A program made the translations under genes and the position numbers. From NCBI GenBank assembly GCA_045837725.1, contig JBEWZL010000209.1:496001-560000 (forward strand): a DNA stretch of 64,000 nt. The letters run 5' to 3'. The DNA is from Vermamoeba vermiformis (lineage: Eukaryota > Tubulinea > Echinamoebida). The notes under the pieces were generated by a model. That model made no database searches. It had not been told where the DNA came from and saw only the letters and a list, made by a program, of their open reading frames with translations. Positions 11,887-25,848 of the stretch are shown in pieces; position 1 is the first letter of the stretch; the number at the start of each line of letters is the position of its first letter.

Positions 11887-14007
11887 TTATAGTCCGCGGT
11901 TGAAATAAATTGTTTCAATCTTATTTCCGTTCTTATCGACCAAATTGTGGAATTCAGGCTCGAGATCTGTTGCTTTGACTTCAGAAATTTGAGGGAACAT
12001 TGCAATAGCCGCTGGAAGACCAGTAAACAGACACAATGTAATTATAGCTATATTTAATCAGTTAGTAACTAAGAAAAGTATTACTAGTTCAATTTGAACG
12101 TACCTAAATTGACTGGGGTTGTCATTTTGGGATTGTTTTTCAGCCAGTTCGTCTTTTTAAGGAAGTGGAATAATACAGGTGGTACACTTAATACAGGCAA
12201 GCCTAATACAAATAATTCATTAGCACTTGCTGAAATTAAAGCGGATCCGAAGATCCAAAAAAAGTTTTTCGCTAGTTATTCCGCTTATTAAGAATATGAA
12301 TATATTGAACGTACTTGTAACGGCTCTGCTAATAGCTACTTTAGTAACAGCTTGTTTGCCTGCAATTTTTGATTTTCCCACAACGTTGTCGTCTTTGTCT
12401 TTGACTTCAATGCCTTGTCTGATTTCATTGCCGCGCATTAAAAACACGTTGGCAATGCTAGCACTGCTAACGGCTGTGTATGGCACGAGCTAAGAATAGT
12501 AGTACTCCATTAGTACACGAGGCTAAGAAGTAAAATCGCCGATCCGACACCAGATCCAGATCTCGTTAATTTTGATTCAAATAGTTCTTTTCATAGTATA
12601 ATTATTGAGTACGTACCATTTGAATAAATGTTCTAGCAGTAGGTGAGAATACAGTTGATTTTTTGACGAATTGGCCGAGACCGAGAGCAATCGAGCACGA
12701 GACTGCTACTGCAAGGCCGTAGCTCTCTGTTATGTAATAAATTAATATTAAATGAATGAATTTTTCGAAGAATTTACTGCTTGAATTATTTCATAAGATT
12801 GTACTAGCGTAATTGTAGATTAAAACGTAGCAGAACTGAACGCTACGAGGCGGTTATATTATTGACTATATACGTGTTTACTTACTCATAATTTCACTAT
12901 TCGACATCGGATTACTGGCGTTTCTATTAGCGTGATTGAGAGCAATGTTGTACGACTGATTGACCCACTGCCAGAACACTGCTGTAAGGGCCTAGAGGTA
13001 CACAAAATTATTAGGACCATAGTTTTAGGCATTACTACGATATTTAATGTACATTTGGTACGTACCGATGGATTTGGCGTCAATAAACCAACTGCGATTA
13101 AAATGTTCGTGGGCACGAAGGCTGATAGCCTGAAAGGCATGAAAATCTTCTCATTTGTGTCAGGGTGAATAATAGCATCCTTCACTATTAATACAGAAGT
13201 TAGTCAAGTGATTACGCACAACAGATTCGATCGTGAAAAAGAACTTGGCTGGATAGCGATTAAAGCAGTTGTATTTGATAGAAATTATGACACGAGTGTG
13301 CGAGTGATTTATGTTGGCTGTTAAGAACGAATTTGAAGACGAACGAATCCGCGTCGTTTCGTTAAACAAACCAAAAAAAGTTTTTAAAAATAGAGAAAAA
13401 ATTATACTGATAAAATCGTCAGTACATTAGTCGATAATGTGCTACGAAGAGCCATTTCAGCACGAATAAAATTATTATAACGCAAACTGAAATTTGATCA
13501 GATTTCGATCGAGCGGTTGTATTGCTTAAACTGAGACTACTAACGTTTCTTTGCACGCCAAAGCTGTTCGGGGTTGTTTTCCGGCACTTGACCAGTCTTT
13601 TTATATTCTTCTAGTGTTGACAAAGCGTTTCTGAGTTCAGCATCCGAAACTAGCAATGTTCTACGATTTTATAGTCAGCAATAATGCCAATAAACGGCCA
13701 TATAAGAGTCGTTGATGGCATAATCAAGTATATTGATAATTTTGCAAATTAAATATTACCGTGGATCAGTTACATCCAAAAAGTGTTTAAAACGACCCCA
13801 AAAGGTTTTCTGATCATATCTAGGTTTGCCTACGGATAAATAATATCAGTGAATGCATTTAATATCTGTTTTAAGGTCGTGCTAAAATCTTTTAGCAAAT
13901 CTACAACTCTTTGAAAACTAGCGAGGTTATTATTGCATGATCGAGTGTTGTACAGGCAACGTACTTAAATCAACCGGGTAATTTATAGTCTTCGTATTTT
14001 TCTCCAT
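11887..14007 (-). CDS. Sideroflexin (mitochondrial serine/amino-acid carrier)
   Basis: Seven or so exons give about 315 residues, the normal family length. Start ATG 14005-14007 ([15 protein letters not shown]); next exon [20 protein letters not shown], which matches the family N-terminus; then [20 protein letters not shown] and [10 protein letters not shown]; then the signature region [20 protein letters not shown]. The membrane part follows: [35 protein letters not shown] (family motif around WQWxNQSxN), [35 protein letters not shown] and [14 protein letters not shown]. Known role: a multi-pass inner-membrane carrier importing serine into mitochondria for one-carbon metabolism. Stop TAA at 11887-11889. 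It is divergent from the F-box/LRR gene, with a 215-bp shared promoter. Confidence 0.9.
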
Positions 14008-14222
14008 TTGTTGTCAGTATCAGTCGGTTCAATAATGAAAACGCAATGAAATCTTCTTTCGAAAAGCGCCATTTTACCCGACAAAATCCTTTTTATTCAC
14101 CACAAGTCTTATTTTATTACTTATAACAAAGTGTTTACTAGCAATTAGCACGACAGAGGTGCTTTAAGCTTAGTGCGGCGGTCAGATTTGTTCGTAAATT
14201 TGTTAATCCGCTGTGTTCTGCG
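14008..14222. promoter_or_regulatory. Shared promoter of divergent sideroflexin and F-box/LRR genes
   Basis: Only 215 bp separate the two start codons, so both promoters must lie here or overlap. The region is AT-rich with no clear TATA box that I would defend. Confidence 0.5.
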
Positions 14223-15355
14223 ATGGACGAGACAGGTTATCTTACGCCTGAATTATTGTGTATTATATTATCAAGAATTCCAACAAAGGAGCTATTCAGG
14301 TACGAGTTCTTTCGAAACCGAATTTTTTTTTAAATAAATGCAGGCATAACCCGCCCAAAAATTAGATAAATTCTAATTTATAAATTACTAGGTTGCAGCA
14401 CGTATGTAAATATTGGCGTGAATTGTGCTGGGACGTGCAATCAGAGCTCGACTTTAGTTTTTCGCTTCAAGCTCCACTTTCCATGAACGACGACGTGCTG
14501 ATTGATGTTGTCAGAACTAAAATTAGACAGCCAGCAATCACTGCATTGTCATTAAATTATTGCCGCGCAATTACCAACAAATCTTTAAGAGAGATCGCAT
14601 CCAGCTTGCATAATCTGCGAAGTCTATCGCTTTCCTGGTGCGATAATATTACTATAGATGGTATGTTAATTTTAAGGATATTTGAAGTTTAAAAATTCAT
14701 TTTGTTGGCGGATGTACTAAGATCGAGTCTTTTTTCAGGTTTGGTTTCTTTGACGACGTTAACTAAGCTAGAATCGCTGAAATTTCGCAACTGTACATTA
14801 ATCAATACGAATGGATGGCAGCTAACAGACAAACTTTCAAACTTGACAAGTTTTACGTGCAAATCCGTCGACGATACATTCTTTACCAAATTAGTCACCA
14901 GCTGCCCAAACTTAAAATATTTGCATCTTGCTGGAAGTAATGTTCTTACTATCAAGGACCTGCCAAAGTTGACCAATCTGCATTACTTGAATTTATCCAG
15001 CACAAAAATTACAGCGGATCTGACAGTCTTGAAACAATTAACTCAATTGACGGAGCTAAATTTGGCAGATATTCCGCCATCTAGAATTCTTCCGGAGGTT
15101 TTGACGAGTTTGACTAATTTGGTATCGCTCAATATTGCTGGCAATAGTCAATTGACGAATGCTTCGGTTGGAACACTTACAACGCTAGGAAGTTTAGAAT
15201 ATTTAAATATAGAGGGAGTCGTCAACGTGGATATCGGCGTATTACCTTATTTGGATCGATTACTACATTTGAAACATTTGCGGCGCGATGGAACTAAGGT
15301 GCCTTCCTCAGTCGAAGTGCGGTACTTTGTTAAAAACAGTTTAATGCGAAAATAA
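14223..15355 (+). CDS. F-box and leucine-rich repeat protein (FBXL-type)
   Basis: Three exons. The N-terminal F-box is MDETGYLTPELLCIILSRIP, continuing TKELFR and, after the intron, LQHVCKYWRELCWDV. It is followed by RNI-type leucine-rich repeats of about 23-26 residues: ITALSLNYCRAITNKSLREI, LRSLSLSWCDNITIDG, then after a second intron (14660-14738) LTKLESLKFRNCTLI and further repeats to the end. The protein is about 330 residues. Known for the family: substrate-recognition subunit of SCF ubiquitin ligases, with the F-box binding Skp1 and the LRR arc binding the target. The substrate cannot be predicted. Confidence 0.85.
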
Positions 15356-15514
15356 ATTGTAAGTATTGTGCATAGTTAGCTAAGTATATAAATGCTGCTC
15401 CAAGTACTTATCAAGTATTGTTTAGGAAAGATTGTACAAACCAGCTCTCGCCGTTATTGTAGGTAATCTTTATTGTTAAATGACCGCAAAAAGGCTACGA
15501 ATATAACGGTATTA

Positions 15515-16393
15515 TTATTGGAGCAGAGTCTTTAATAAAGCCTTAGTAGCTTCAGACATTGGATCGACGTCGGTGGATGTTGAGATCGCTTTGAACTTCT
15601 CCAAGTCTGCAAGTCGCTGATCGACGGACGATTGGGCCATATAAATTGCATCAGTGCCAAGAGGCAAGTGAAGAGGAGGATTTTCAAGGCTAAGAACTTT
15701 CTCTATCGCATTTGCCAATTTCTTCGGATCCCCTGGTTCGATGCCTTTAGCTGATGCATACAGCGCAAGGAACTGCTTGATATTGACATAACCATCGAGG
15801 TCTGGCTTAGCTGGTGGCGGCATATGCTCTCCAAAGTCCGTGTGGAAACTACCAGGCTCGACTATAATGACGCGAATGCCGTGTTCAGCAACTTCCATTG
15901 CGAGAGCCTCTGAAAACCCTTCCAGCGCGAACTTGCTTGCGCAGTACGAAGAGACAGAAGGAGTCCCAAGGAACCCCATTGACGACGTGATCTGAATGAT
16001 GGTGCCGCTGCGTTGTTGTCGCATGATGGGCAAGACTGCTTGGCTCATGAACATGGCACCAAAGAAGTTGGTCTCCATCACACTGCGGAACTCTGCTTCA
16101 GTGAAGTTTTCAGCCGCATTCAACATGCAAATTCCAGCGTTGTTGATAAGCACGTCAATACGACCAAATTTCTCGACGGTCTTTGCTATTGCGTTAGATC
16201 TGGAGATCCGATCCGTGACTTCCAACGTAAGAGCGAGGGCATTCTGCGGGTACTTCTTTTCGAATTCAATAACTTTACTGATATTTCGAGATGTTACAGC
16301 TACTTTATGGCCTGTAGCAAGGAAGTGCGCGGCAAGCTCGTGACCAAATCCGCTTGAGCAACCAGTGATTAGGAATACTCGATGTCCCAGCAT
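15515..16393 (-). CDS. Short-chain dehydrogenase/reductase (SDR), single exon
   Basis: 292 residues, intronless. Classical SDR motifs are all present: TGCSSGFG (NAD(P)-binding Rossmann turn), NNAGICML, the catalytic Ser in ITSSMG, YCASK (Tyr-x3-Lys) and PGSFHTDF after strand 6. I chose the ATG at 16391-16393 because MLGHRVFLITGCSSGFG has the normal short N-terminus; a longer in-frame start at 16468 would add 25 residues of no family similarity. The acidic and basic residues after strand 2 (TSRNISK) suggest NADP preference. The sequence resembles bacterial oxidoreductases of the 'SDR family' type. With no intron among intron-rich neighbours, it may be a bacterial acquisition. Substrate unknown. 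Confidence 0.88.
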   Translation of the reverse strand: MLGHRVFLITGCSSGFGHELAAHFLATGHKVAVTSRNISKVIEFEKKYPQNALALTLEVTDRISRSNAIAKTVEKFGRIDVLINNAGICMLNAAENFTEAEFRSVMETNFFGAMFMSQAVLPIMRQQRSGTIIQITSSMGFLGTPSVSSYCASKFALEGFSEALAMEVAEHGIRVIIVEPGSFHTDFGEHMPPPAKPDLDGYVNIKQFLALYASAKGIEPGDPKKLANAIEKVLSLENPPLHLPLGTDAIYMAQSSVDQRLADLEKFKAISTSTDVDPMSEATKALLKTLLQ

Positions 16394-16821
16394 ATTCAAG
16401 TTTGTTTTGACGCTTAGTAGTTCATAAGCACAAAAGAATTGCAATTTATGTTGGAGCGACGAAAACAAAGGGATTTTTCGATAGTAATTCTCTCAATTCG
16501 GATTGTATTTCAATTAAAGGTCTGTATTTGTAGTTGGCGAAGGAAAATCTGGATTGCATTTTACATGTCATCTCGTAGGGTCTGCAGAATTTGTCTCAAT
16601 TTAACTAAACAACCCAAATATCCGTAAAATCCACCCAGTTAGTAAAGCCAAAAGCGTTGCGAATCAAACAGGTATACTGTCAACAATACTGGTTTTTGAA
16701 AATTAGCTAGTTTCAGCTTGAAGACAACAATTCTCCTCACATCATTAAAGTGGTATTCTGGATAATTCAGTATTGGATAAAATAAAGACTCTAGCTGCAG
16801 CTCGTACAAAACTTATGACCT
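16394..16821. other. Intergenic gap
   Basis: 428 bp upstream of the SDR gene and downstream of the kinase gene. It contains nothing I can identify beyond a 20-codon frame on the plus strand at about 16565. Confidence 0.5.
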
Positions 16822-19308
<2,487 letters not shown>

Positions 19309-19386
19309 TTTGCGCCCTTGAAGCTTGGCGAGTACAGGCGACTAGCAATAACAACTATATTAATATAAATGATAATAGATTATATT

Positions 19387-20245
19387 TTATGTTCTTACTC
19401 GTGCAGCGTCTTTTAATGGAGATTCAATGCCGGCAGGTTTGACGCTTTGATACTGCTTTACTAGCGACACAAACGCGTTTTTGATGTTTTGACCTGTCAT
19501 TTTTCAATAAGCACAGCTAGGAGAAAATCTTTAGTGCTAATTACCGGTCAATGCTGAGACTTCAAAAAAGCTCCAGCCATTCATCTTCGCCAAACTCGCG
19601 CCTTCAAATGTTTTGACTTGTCGGTCTTTGTCTCGATCCGCTAGAGTCCAAGGGTTAAGCAGTGATATGTTAATGATATTCCTTACCAAAGGAGGCAAGC
19701 AAAAGCGTTGGTGGGAATGGATTCACGTGCTTGGAAATGTCTTGCTTCAATTTCGCGATGTATTCGAACGAGTCACGTTTCGTGACGGAATAGACTATGA
19801 CTAATGCATTTGCCCACGAGTACCACTACTAAATCGTCAGACGAGCATTACTAAGAATTTAATTGTTTTACCCACTTTTTGCTTCAACGATTGGTACGTT
19901 TCATCGCCACTCGTGTCCTGCCGGAAAAAACGTATAAAATTTTTTTAATTTTAAATTAAATAATACTTACCACTAATTTAAGCTGGTAAACCTCGCCAGG
20001 AGCAACTTCAAACCGTTTGTTATGAATGTCCTCTAAAATATTTATTAAAAATGGATCAGAAGGCTACGGAAGAAAAATTTACCTATTGTAGGGTCGTGGG
20101 TATCGATGTAAGTATTATGGCACAGCCGCACGACTATTGACGATTTTCCCGTCGATAAGGCTCCAAAAATTGCCTACAAATTGCAAAATTAGTACAATAA
20201 TTTCTGAAAATAGAATCTTACAATATTGATGTCTGGTAATGCCAT
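19387..20245 (-). CDS. Ras/Rab-like small GTPase, degenerate G4 motif, possibly fused to kinase
   Basis: About seven tiny exons. G1 is GALSTGKSS (P-loop). The effector Thr lies in HDPTIEDIHNK. G3 is DTSGDETYQSLKQK. The following strand and helix read ALVIVYSVTKRDSFEYI. G5 is FFEVSALTG, continued across an intron by QNIKNAFVSLVKQYQ, exactly as in Rab/Ras C-terminal helices. The G4 motif NKxD is not intact: splicing gives LLLASFADRDKD, so the Asn/Lys that read guanine appear replaced. Start ATG 20243-20245 (MALPDINI). The frame either ends at 19387 (VRT then TAA) or splices (donor 19398, acceptor before 19341) in frame into SPVLAKLQGRKMSKGTPK, the start of the downstream kinase. No CAAX or CC prenylation motif is seen, which fits the fused model. 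Confidence 0.7.
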
Positions 20246-20394
20246 GGCTAAATTTGAAGTTGAACTGCTTCGTAGGACGCGAAAGACGTTCGATCGAAAT
20301 TCGGAAATTTAAGTCAGTTTTCTGTAGGAGGCGCTAAACGTTTATTATGCACGAAACATCTACTAATAATACAAACCATATGACAAATGGATGC

Positions 20395-21154
20395 TTATAC
20401 CCACGGTCTAATGTCGTCCTTCTTCTGAGGTACCAAATCGTTGGATGCTTTGCCAGTCAAGCCAAATCCACGGCTGTTTAACCACTCTTGCTTGAAGTCC
20501 TCTGGATTATTGATTTGGAAAATCTGTTAAATATGAGCGAATTAAGTACTACAGAAAGCGTGGCTTTGAGCAAAAAAATGTTGGTGTTACAACTAAATCT
20601 GCTTACCCTTAACGCTTTGTACGATTTTTCAAGAGACTCAACGACCATTTGGTACGTTCGCTTAATTGTAGGTAATAAATCGAGCGGATTATACCAAATA
20701 AACATCAAACTCGAAGGGAAATCTGGTCGCTTGACTCGGTAGAAGACCAATCTGCGCAGAATTAGAAAATAATTCTCCCAAAAATTATTGCATAATAATT
20801 ACCGCGGTGAGCCATCGGGTAATGCCTCTCTGACGTCGTCAACGGATGCATCTGTCAATTCTTCTTCAATCTCTACTGTTTGAGCTTGTGTATTGCATTT
20901 CACTAGAAAATATGTCGTTAAACTACAATAAATTGTCGTTGATATTATACGATAATTTGTTCCTAATTTTTGAAAATATCTCAAAGATTCTTTTGCCAGA
21001 TTTGCTGTATAGGCTTACAAATTAACGCGCAATTATTCATCTCAGTATTATTGTAAATTTTTTCAATCGCTTCTTGAGCGTCACTGCTAATTTTCGCACT
21101 CTAAAGCAAGGATTAGCCAGGTGTTTCCTAGTTTCACTAATTCTACCGTACCAT
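20395..21154 (-). CDS. Glia maturation factor (GMF), ADF-homology protein
   Basis: A single ADF-homology domain of about 140 residues, the family length. Conserved pieces: AKISSDAQEAIEKIYNNTEM, NCALILKCNTQAQTVEIEEE, LTDASVDDVREALPDGSPR, LVFYRVKRPDFPSSLMFIWY, PTIKRTYQMVVESLEKSYKA, and the GMF-type C-terminus FQINNPEDFKQEWLNSRGFG. Known role: GMF binds the Arp2/3 complex and debranches actin filaments at the leading edge. The start codon appears to form its own exon end: ATG (21152-21154) followed at once by GTACGG and a 54-nt intron, then AGTGCGAAAATT. Stop TAA at 20395-20397. Confidence 0.85.
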
Positions 21155-21206
21155 CTGGCTGTGTGAAGAATAAATGACTACTATTGTTGATTAACGTTAA
21201 AAAAAA

Positions 21207-21466
21207 TGCGGTAACTAAAGTTCGGGCGAGAGCGACAGGGGATCCCTGGTAGATCACAATCTAAAGGTCAAAAGGTTCGACTTTTGAACGCCCTCTAGTG
21301 CCTCTATTTAAATTAGAAGCTTCACCTTACTAGACAATTGGACTAGATCATGTGGCTTCAAGTGTAATATCTACTGACCAGGTCAAGGCGAATCTCCTAG
21401 GACCTACAGCGCGATGTCAACGTTTATTAGCTGAGCATTCATAGGCCGTGGTTGGCCTCAAATGCT
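21207..21466 (-). ncRNA. Candidate structured RNA, identity unknown
   Basis: A 405-bp gap without coding sequence. On the minus strand it reads as a possible Pol III unit: an AT-rich TATA-like stretch at about 21485-21500, a nested hairpin at the 5' end (arms AGCATT/AATGCT enclosing AGGCC/GGCCT, about 21430-21465), a second stem (GGTC...GACC with inner AGG/CCT near 21380-21402), a perfect 7-bp stem TCAAAAG/CTTTTGA near 21267-21286, and a T8 run at 21199-21206 as terminator. I compared it mentally with U1-U6, SRP, RNase P/MRP and 5S and found no convincing match. Confidence 0.3.
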
Positions 21467-21558
21467 TCGTCCTCTACATAGCGGTGATTATAAATAAATA
21501 TTACATTGCTATTTATTACAAGAAGTCAAAAGGGAGAAGAGAACTGTCAGTAATCCCT

Positions 21559-22847
21559 CTAAAATATGAAAGGAATGATGGCTGCGACTCGTTTTCTGTA
21601 CTCGACGTAATCGTTGCCAAATTGAGCAATTAATTTACGCTCTTCGACGGGGATGGCAAAAGCTAAATAAATGAAATACGACGCTGCAGTACAAAGTCGA
21701 TCCAAGTCCAACATAGGAGTTAAAAGCACTCCGAAAAAGGTCAAAGAGTACATAGGATGCCTATAGAAAGTAAATCGATGAGTATTAATGATATGCTAAC
21801 TGAAATTTCCAAGCGGATGTGAATTTGGACTTACCGGATGTATCCATAAAGACCAGTAGTAATGAGTTTAGGCGTGCCTTCCGTTCTTTTAGGTACACTC
21901 CAAGTATACAACTGCGTAAATCCGCTAAACTCACCAATGCCTAGGCGCAACACAAGCGGAAGTTGCGGGAGACCCGTGATCGTGGAAACAACCATGCCAA
22001 TAAAGTGGCAAGCAGGGTAGCCAAGTATTAAGGCATTAGTAGTGCATAAATAGAAGTCGACCCCAGTTGGAATGAAGAAATGACGAACCACAATCATGAA
22101 GAACGAGGATCCGATCATGTAAAAGGCTCTAGAAACGATAAAGCGTATTGTTATTTTGTTGTTGTTAATGAGGATGCGACTGTTAATATATCAAGAATAA
22201 TTGGCTGAAGATTCTGGAATTACGCCGTGGGTCTAATTTTGAATAATGACACAATGCCTGCGGCGAATTGAACGCGAAGTAATGAGATCAAGTAACACTT
22301 TTCGATATAAATCTTTAAAATTTACCGTATAGCAGGTGCTGGGATGATCTTGTTTAACAGTTTGTGAACGGATGCTTGTGCGGCAATTGTGTGGAACATC
22401 CCAAAAGGGATTATAAGACCAATATTAAATAATACTTTGACCCATAGTGGTAGAGTATACAACGCTAAATATAATTGGTTAAAACGCTGTTTGTTTTTCG
22501 ATACTTTAACAAAATCTTTTGGATGCATTCCCACGCACGGGTGATGTTCGTGATTGCATTATGTAACATGTCATACCTTTAGAATAATCGGGAAATACAT
22601 AATTCATCAAAAAATAACTCCAAGGATCGGCGCCTTCAAATTCAGTGCCTCTGTTGTTGACCCAACTTGGATAAGTAAACACCGGAGCAATGCCGCACAC
22701 GGCCCATAAAAACAGCCATATTATTTGCTTAATTTTGAGACCTTTTTTGGAATAAACTCGTTAGTTTTGAGTTTTTTAAGTTGCGCGGGAATTATAAGCG
22801 GATGTACCTGATATACTGGCCTTGTTTTTGGTAAAAGCCGCTTTCAT
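21559..22847 (-). CDS. Membrane methyltransferase of the ICMT/PEMT/NnrU superfamily
   Basis: Five or six exons. Start ATG 22845-22847 (MKAAFTKNKASIS), spliced to GLKIKQIIWLFLWAVCGIAP. Several hydrophobic helices follow (LYLALYTLPLWVKVLFNIGL, SSFFMIVVRHFFIPTGV, ACHFIGMVVSTITGL). The C-terminal catalytic signature of isoprenylcysteine carboxyl methyltransferase-like and phospholipid methyltransferase-like enzymes is clear: TTGLYGYIRHPMYSLTFFG (RHPxY), then PVEERKLIAQFGNDYVEYRK with the EE pair and YxxY. Known for the family: S-adenosylmethionine-dependent methylation of prenylcysteine, lipids or other hydrophobic substrates at the ER. The exact substrate is not deducible. Stop TAG at 21559-21561. 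Confidence 0.75.
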
Positions 22848-23082
22848 TGTACTAGTGTGTTGCAAATAAACAAAAATAATTGTAAAGGGAATTCCAGTGC
22901 GTTTACTCCTATTTTGCTTCTTCTGATTGACATGACAGGTAAATAAAATTGAATAAATTAATTAAAGCGTACTGACAACATTTTGCAGAGAACTGGATTC
23001 GTAGGTAACGATACTTCGCAGCCATTGTAGGGCGTTGTGGTATAATAAATTGCGGCTGTATCAAAATTAATTCAGTTATTTA

Positions 23083-25553
23083 TTATGCTCGTTTAATCAA
23101 TCGAATTAGGATCCGCATAAGTTTTCTAAGCAAATTAACAATAAACATATCTGACTTATCATAGTCCATAACATTGCTATATCTACGGGTCAGCGTGTGG
23201 AACACTGATTTAAAGTACACCGAGAAGACGACCATGCACGTCATCATAATGACATTATAAGACATGCCTGTAGTATTAAAAGATTAGATCAGCTATCTAC
23301 ATTATAAGCCATTTAGTTTTCTTACTGAAGTCAGGTGTGGGAAGTGACAGCAATAGTCCGTCAGTGTACATCCGCAACGATGCGTTGCTCTGGTGAGATG
23401 AACGCTTCTCAAGTTGTGAGATATCATATACGAGTGGAGACCATTCCAAGCCTCGGTTGTAGCGCAAGCCGCGGATCCCTCGGTCTTGTTCTTAAAAAGT
23501 TGATTAGATCTGATCTGATCACTTTGACCCAATTTTTTGCAAATATAATTACCTGCAATAGCACTTCTTTCGTACTTGATTGTTAGCACCGCGCTGCTTA
23601 TATCAAATCCACGATTGGCATCTGGTGGATGTTCAGTGTAATGCAGAAAACATTTGTCAAAGTCGATGGTAATGAAGGTCGTTGAATTGGCCGGCAAGAC
23701 GAATTCGAACTCCATTATTGCTGGACTTTTGCGGTCTTCGCTCGGTTCGATTCTCATGTACGTGAAGACTAAATCAATATCAGTCTCTCATTGGTCAGTT
23801 TCGCTTCATCACTTACATTTTTCTTGGTCGATCTTACGTCCATTCTGCTTGATTGTCAATGTGTGGTAATAGAGCTTCATGAACCAGGGTATGACTTGAT
23901 AATATGATACCGCAAGATCTTTCGTATTCTTATTCTCAAAGAGCATGACTAGCCCTCCTTGTTGCCCAAATCCGGAAATGTAACGACGGGCCAATACATC
24001 GACTTGACAGTTCAGATCCGCTACAAGATTGAAATGTTATGCCGTTTATACCATAACCTTAGAAAGTAAGCTTACTATAATTGACTGTCTGACTCTTCCA
24101 AGTGAATTGAACATCGACAGGGGCACTGTGCGGCACCAGCGTAACGTACTGCAGAGGAGCGTTATCTGTCGTCTCAACTGGTTTCAGTTTTACATCTGTC
24201 AACGCTTCACGACTCGATGAAGTCAGTTGTACGGAGTAGGAGTTTTGGCTGGACGGCTCTACGAATATAGTGCTGCGTGAGGCTAGAGGACAAGCATTCA
24301 CTAATTTAGAGCTAAAGAGCGATACCAAGGAGAAGTCTAACGACAATACATTAGCTGCTAGAAGTGGTTTTGTAAAAACGAATTAATTACCTCGCTTCCT
24401 AAAACTCTTCATCGGATCCATAACCAAACTTAAAGTTTGAGTCAACTCTAACTTGCTTGTGGTGCAATCGATCTGGTTGTAGTATATTAATATTATGTAC
24501 GATAAATTACTACGCGTTAACTTACATTCCCACAAACAGGTCTAAAATGAATGCCCATCGAATGAAAATCCACGTCGTACAGCTTTTGCGGTTTAGCTAA
24601 TAACGCACCAAATCCAGCCTTAAAAATTTAACGTTAAAGTGACGCTACTTTAATATCAGAACCACTTACTTCGGCTCTACAAGGTAGTAATTTGATCCAA
24701 GGTGTCAAATTCTCAGTGCACACAGCCTCGTGTGGTAATGTGCCGTAAAACATCGTCGCATTAAATGACCGATCACGTGCGTTGAAATTTCCCTCAGGAC
24801 AGAATGACCTGACCGGACGCGCTGTTTGGCCGAAAGGCCGAAACTGTTGTACTTCGCCAAATGTACTATTTCTATATAAAGTTAATTACTTAATAAATTT
24901 ATTAACCATAGGGAGGCAAAAAATCATCAAAATTACCTCGTTTCAAAATCATCCAAAAATTGCAATGAAGCACATAAAAGACCAGATAGACCATTGGTCA
25001 AACCGCGCCATAATATTGTAGCTCTAAAAAGTGTAAATTCATCGCGTGATCCGGAATCCAAGCATACTTTGGACTTACGACACTTGATCTACTGTTGGTT
25101 TAAACCAAGCGTATAATTCGACACCAAATGGAGCAGCGTGGATAGGGTACCCTACAATCATTATTAATTAACTGTCAAACATTGTCGACGTCAGCAAAAT
25201 CCGTGAATCCGGATGCATCGTACCCCATCTCTCGTACATCCATCTGCCTTGCGTAAACGTCAAATGAAGCTCTTCAACTTGATACTTGTGCAGCAATTTT
25301 CCAAGCGATTTCGGAAATAAATTGAAAAATTGGACTAAAAATTAAATCATCAGACCAATTACCGAATTATTAACTTACAGTTATTGTCTGCATTCATATG
25401 CCATTGCGTTGTAAATTGAAAATGCGTTAATGCCTTGCCATCAGGTAATGGCGCGATTAGAAGCTCTTCGGTGAATTCTTCCTTGCAAGCGACTGCTGCC
25501 GCGGCACAGATCCATATGAAAATCCCCGTAGCTAGCAGTTGTTTTGGTCGCAT
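23083..25553 (-). CDS. PIGT: GPI transamidase component PIG-T (Gpi16)
   Basis: About eleven exons. A signal peptide (MRPKQLLATGIFIWICAAAA) is followed by the lumenal N-terminus EFTEELLIAPLPDGKALTHF and FQFTTQW. Family landmarks: ELHLTFTQGRW, FGVELYAWFKP, LWRGLTNGLSGLLCAS, FCPEGNFNARD (NFTPW-like region after it), ISGFGQQGGLVMLFENK, VIPWFMKLYYHTLTIK, MEFEFVLPANSTTFITIDFD, EHPPDANRGFDISSAVLTI, LLLSLPTPDFSMSYNVIMM with the single C-terminal transmembrane helix, and a short basic cytosolic tail. Known role: the PIG-T subunit stabilises the GPI transamidase in the ER and holds the PIG-K catalytic subunit by a disulfide. The adjacent GPI-like beta-helix protein (36.9 kb) would be a client. Confidence 0.9.
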
Positions 25554-25632
25554 TGTGGTAGCCTTGTAGCTAACTTGTCGTTTTGATAAGAAGATACTCC
25601 GATATTTTTTATCACCTTGTCTAAAAATAGCT

Positions 25633-25791
25633 ATGTCGCGTCATATCAAAAACCGATTTCCGAATCCAGAAGATCTAACCATACTATTTGAGATCGTCAA
25701 GATATTGGAACACTTGTGCGTTGTCAAGACATTCCTCACAGCTATCTACGCCGTGTGGAAGTCTGCTTTGCTGAACAAAACTAAAAAATAA
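25633..25791 (+). CDS. Short open frame of 52 residues, doubtful
   Basis: An uninterrupted plus-strand frame (MSRHIKNRFPNPEDLTILFE at its start, hydrophobic middle AIYAVWKSALL, stop TAA 25789-25791) in the gap between PIG-T and the ankyrin-like gene. The antisense strand is also open over the same stretch and could instead be 3' sequence of the ankyrin-like gene. No homology recognised. Confidence 0.25.
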   Translation: MSRHIKNRFPNPEDLTILFEIVKILEHLCVVKTFLTAIYAVWKSALLNKTKK

Positions 25792-25848
25792 TTTATAAGA
25801 CTTACTGGTATCACACTATTATAATCATACGAATAAGGAATTGGTCGG

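Noticed and set aside
19498-19500. ATG of 'MTGQNIKNAF' as start of the kinase gene
   Set aside because: The bases ATGACAG are the end of a GTPase intron; GTCAAAAC after it completes the SALTGQN motif of the GTPase C-terminal helix.
21207-21466. Identification of the structured gap as SRP, RNase P, U-snRNA or U3
   Set aside because: Key motifs of those RNAs (GNAR loop and AGCAG of SRP, CR-I/CR-V of RNase P, snRNA cores) are not found.
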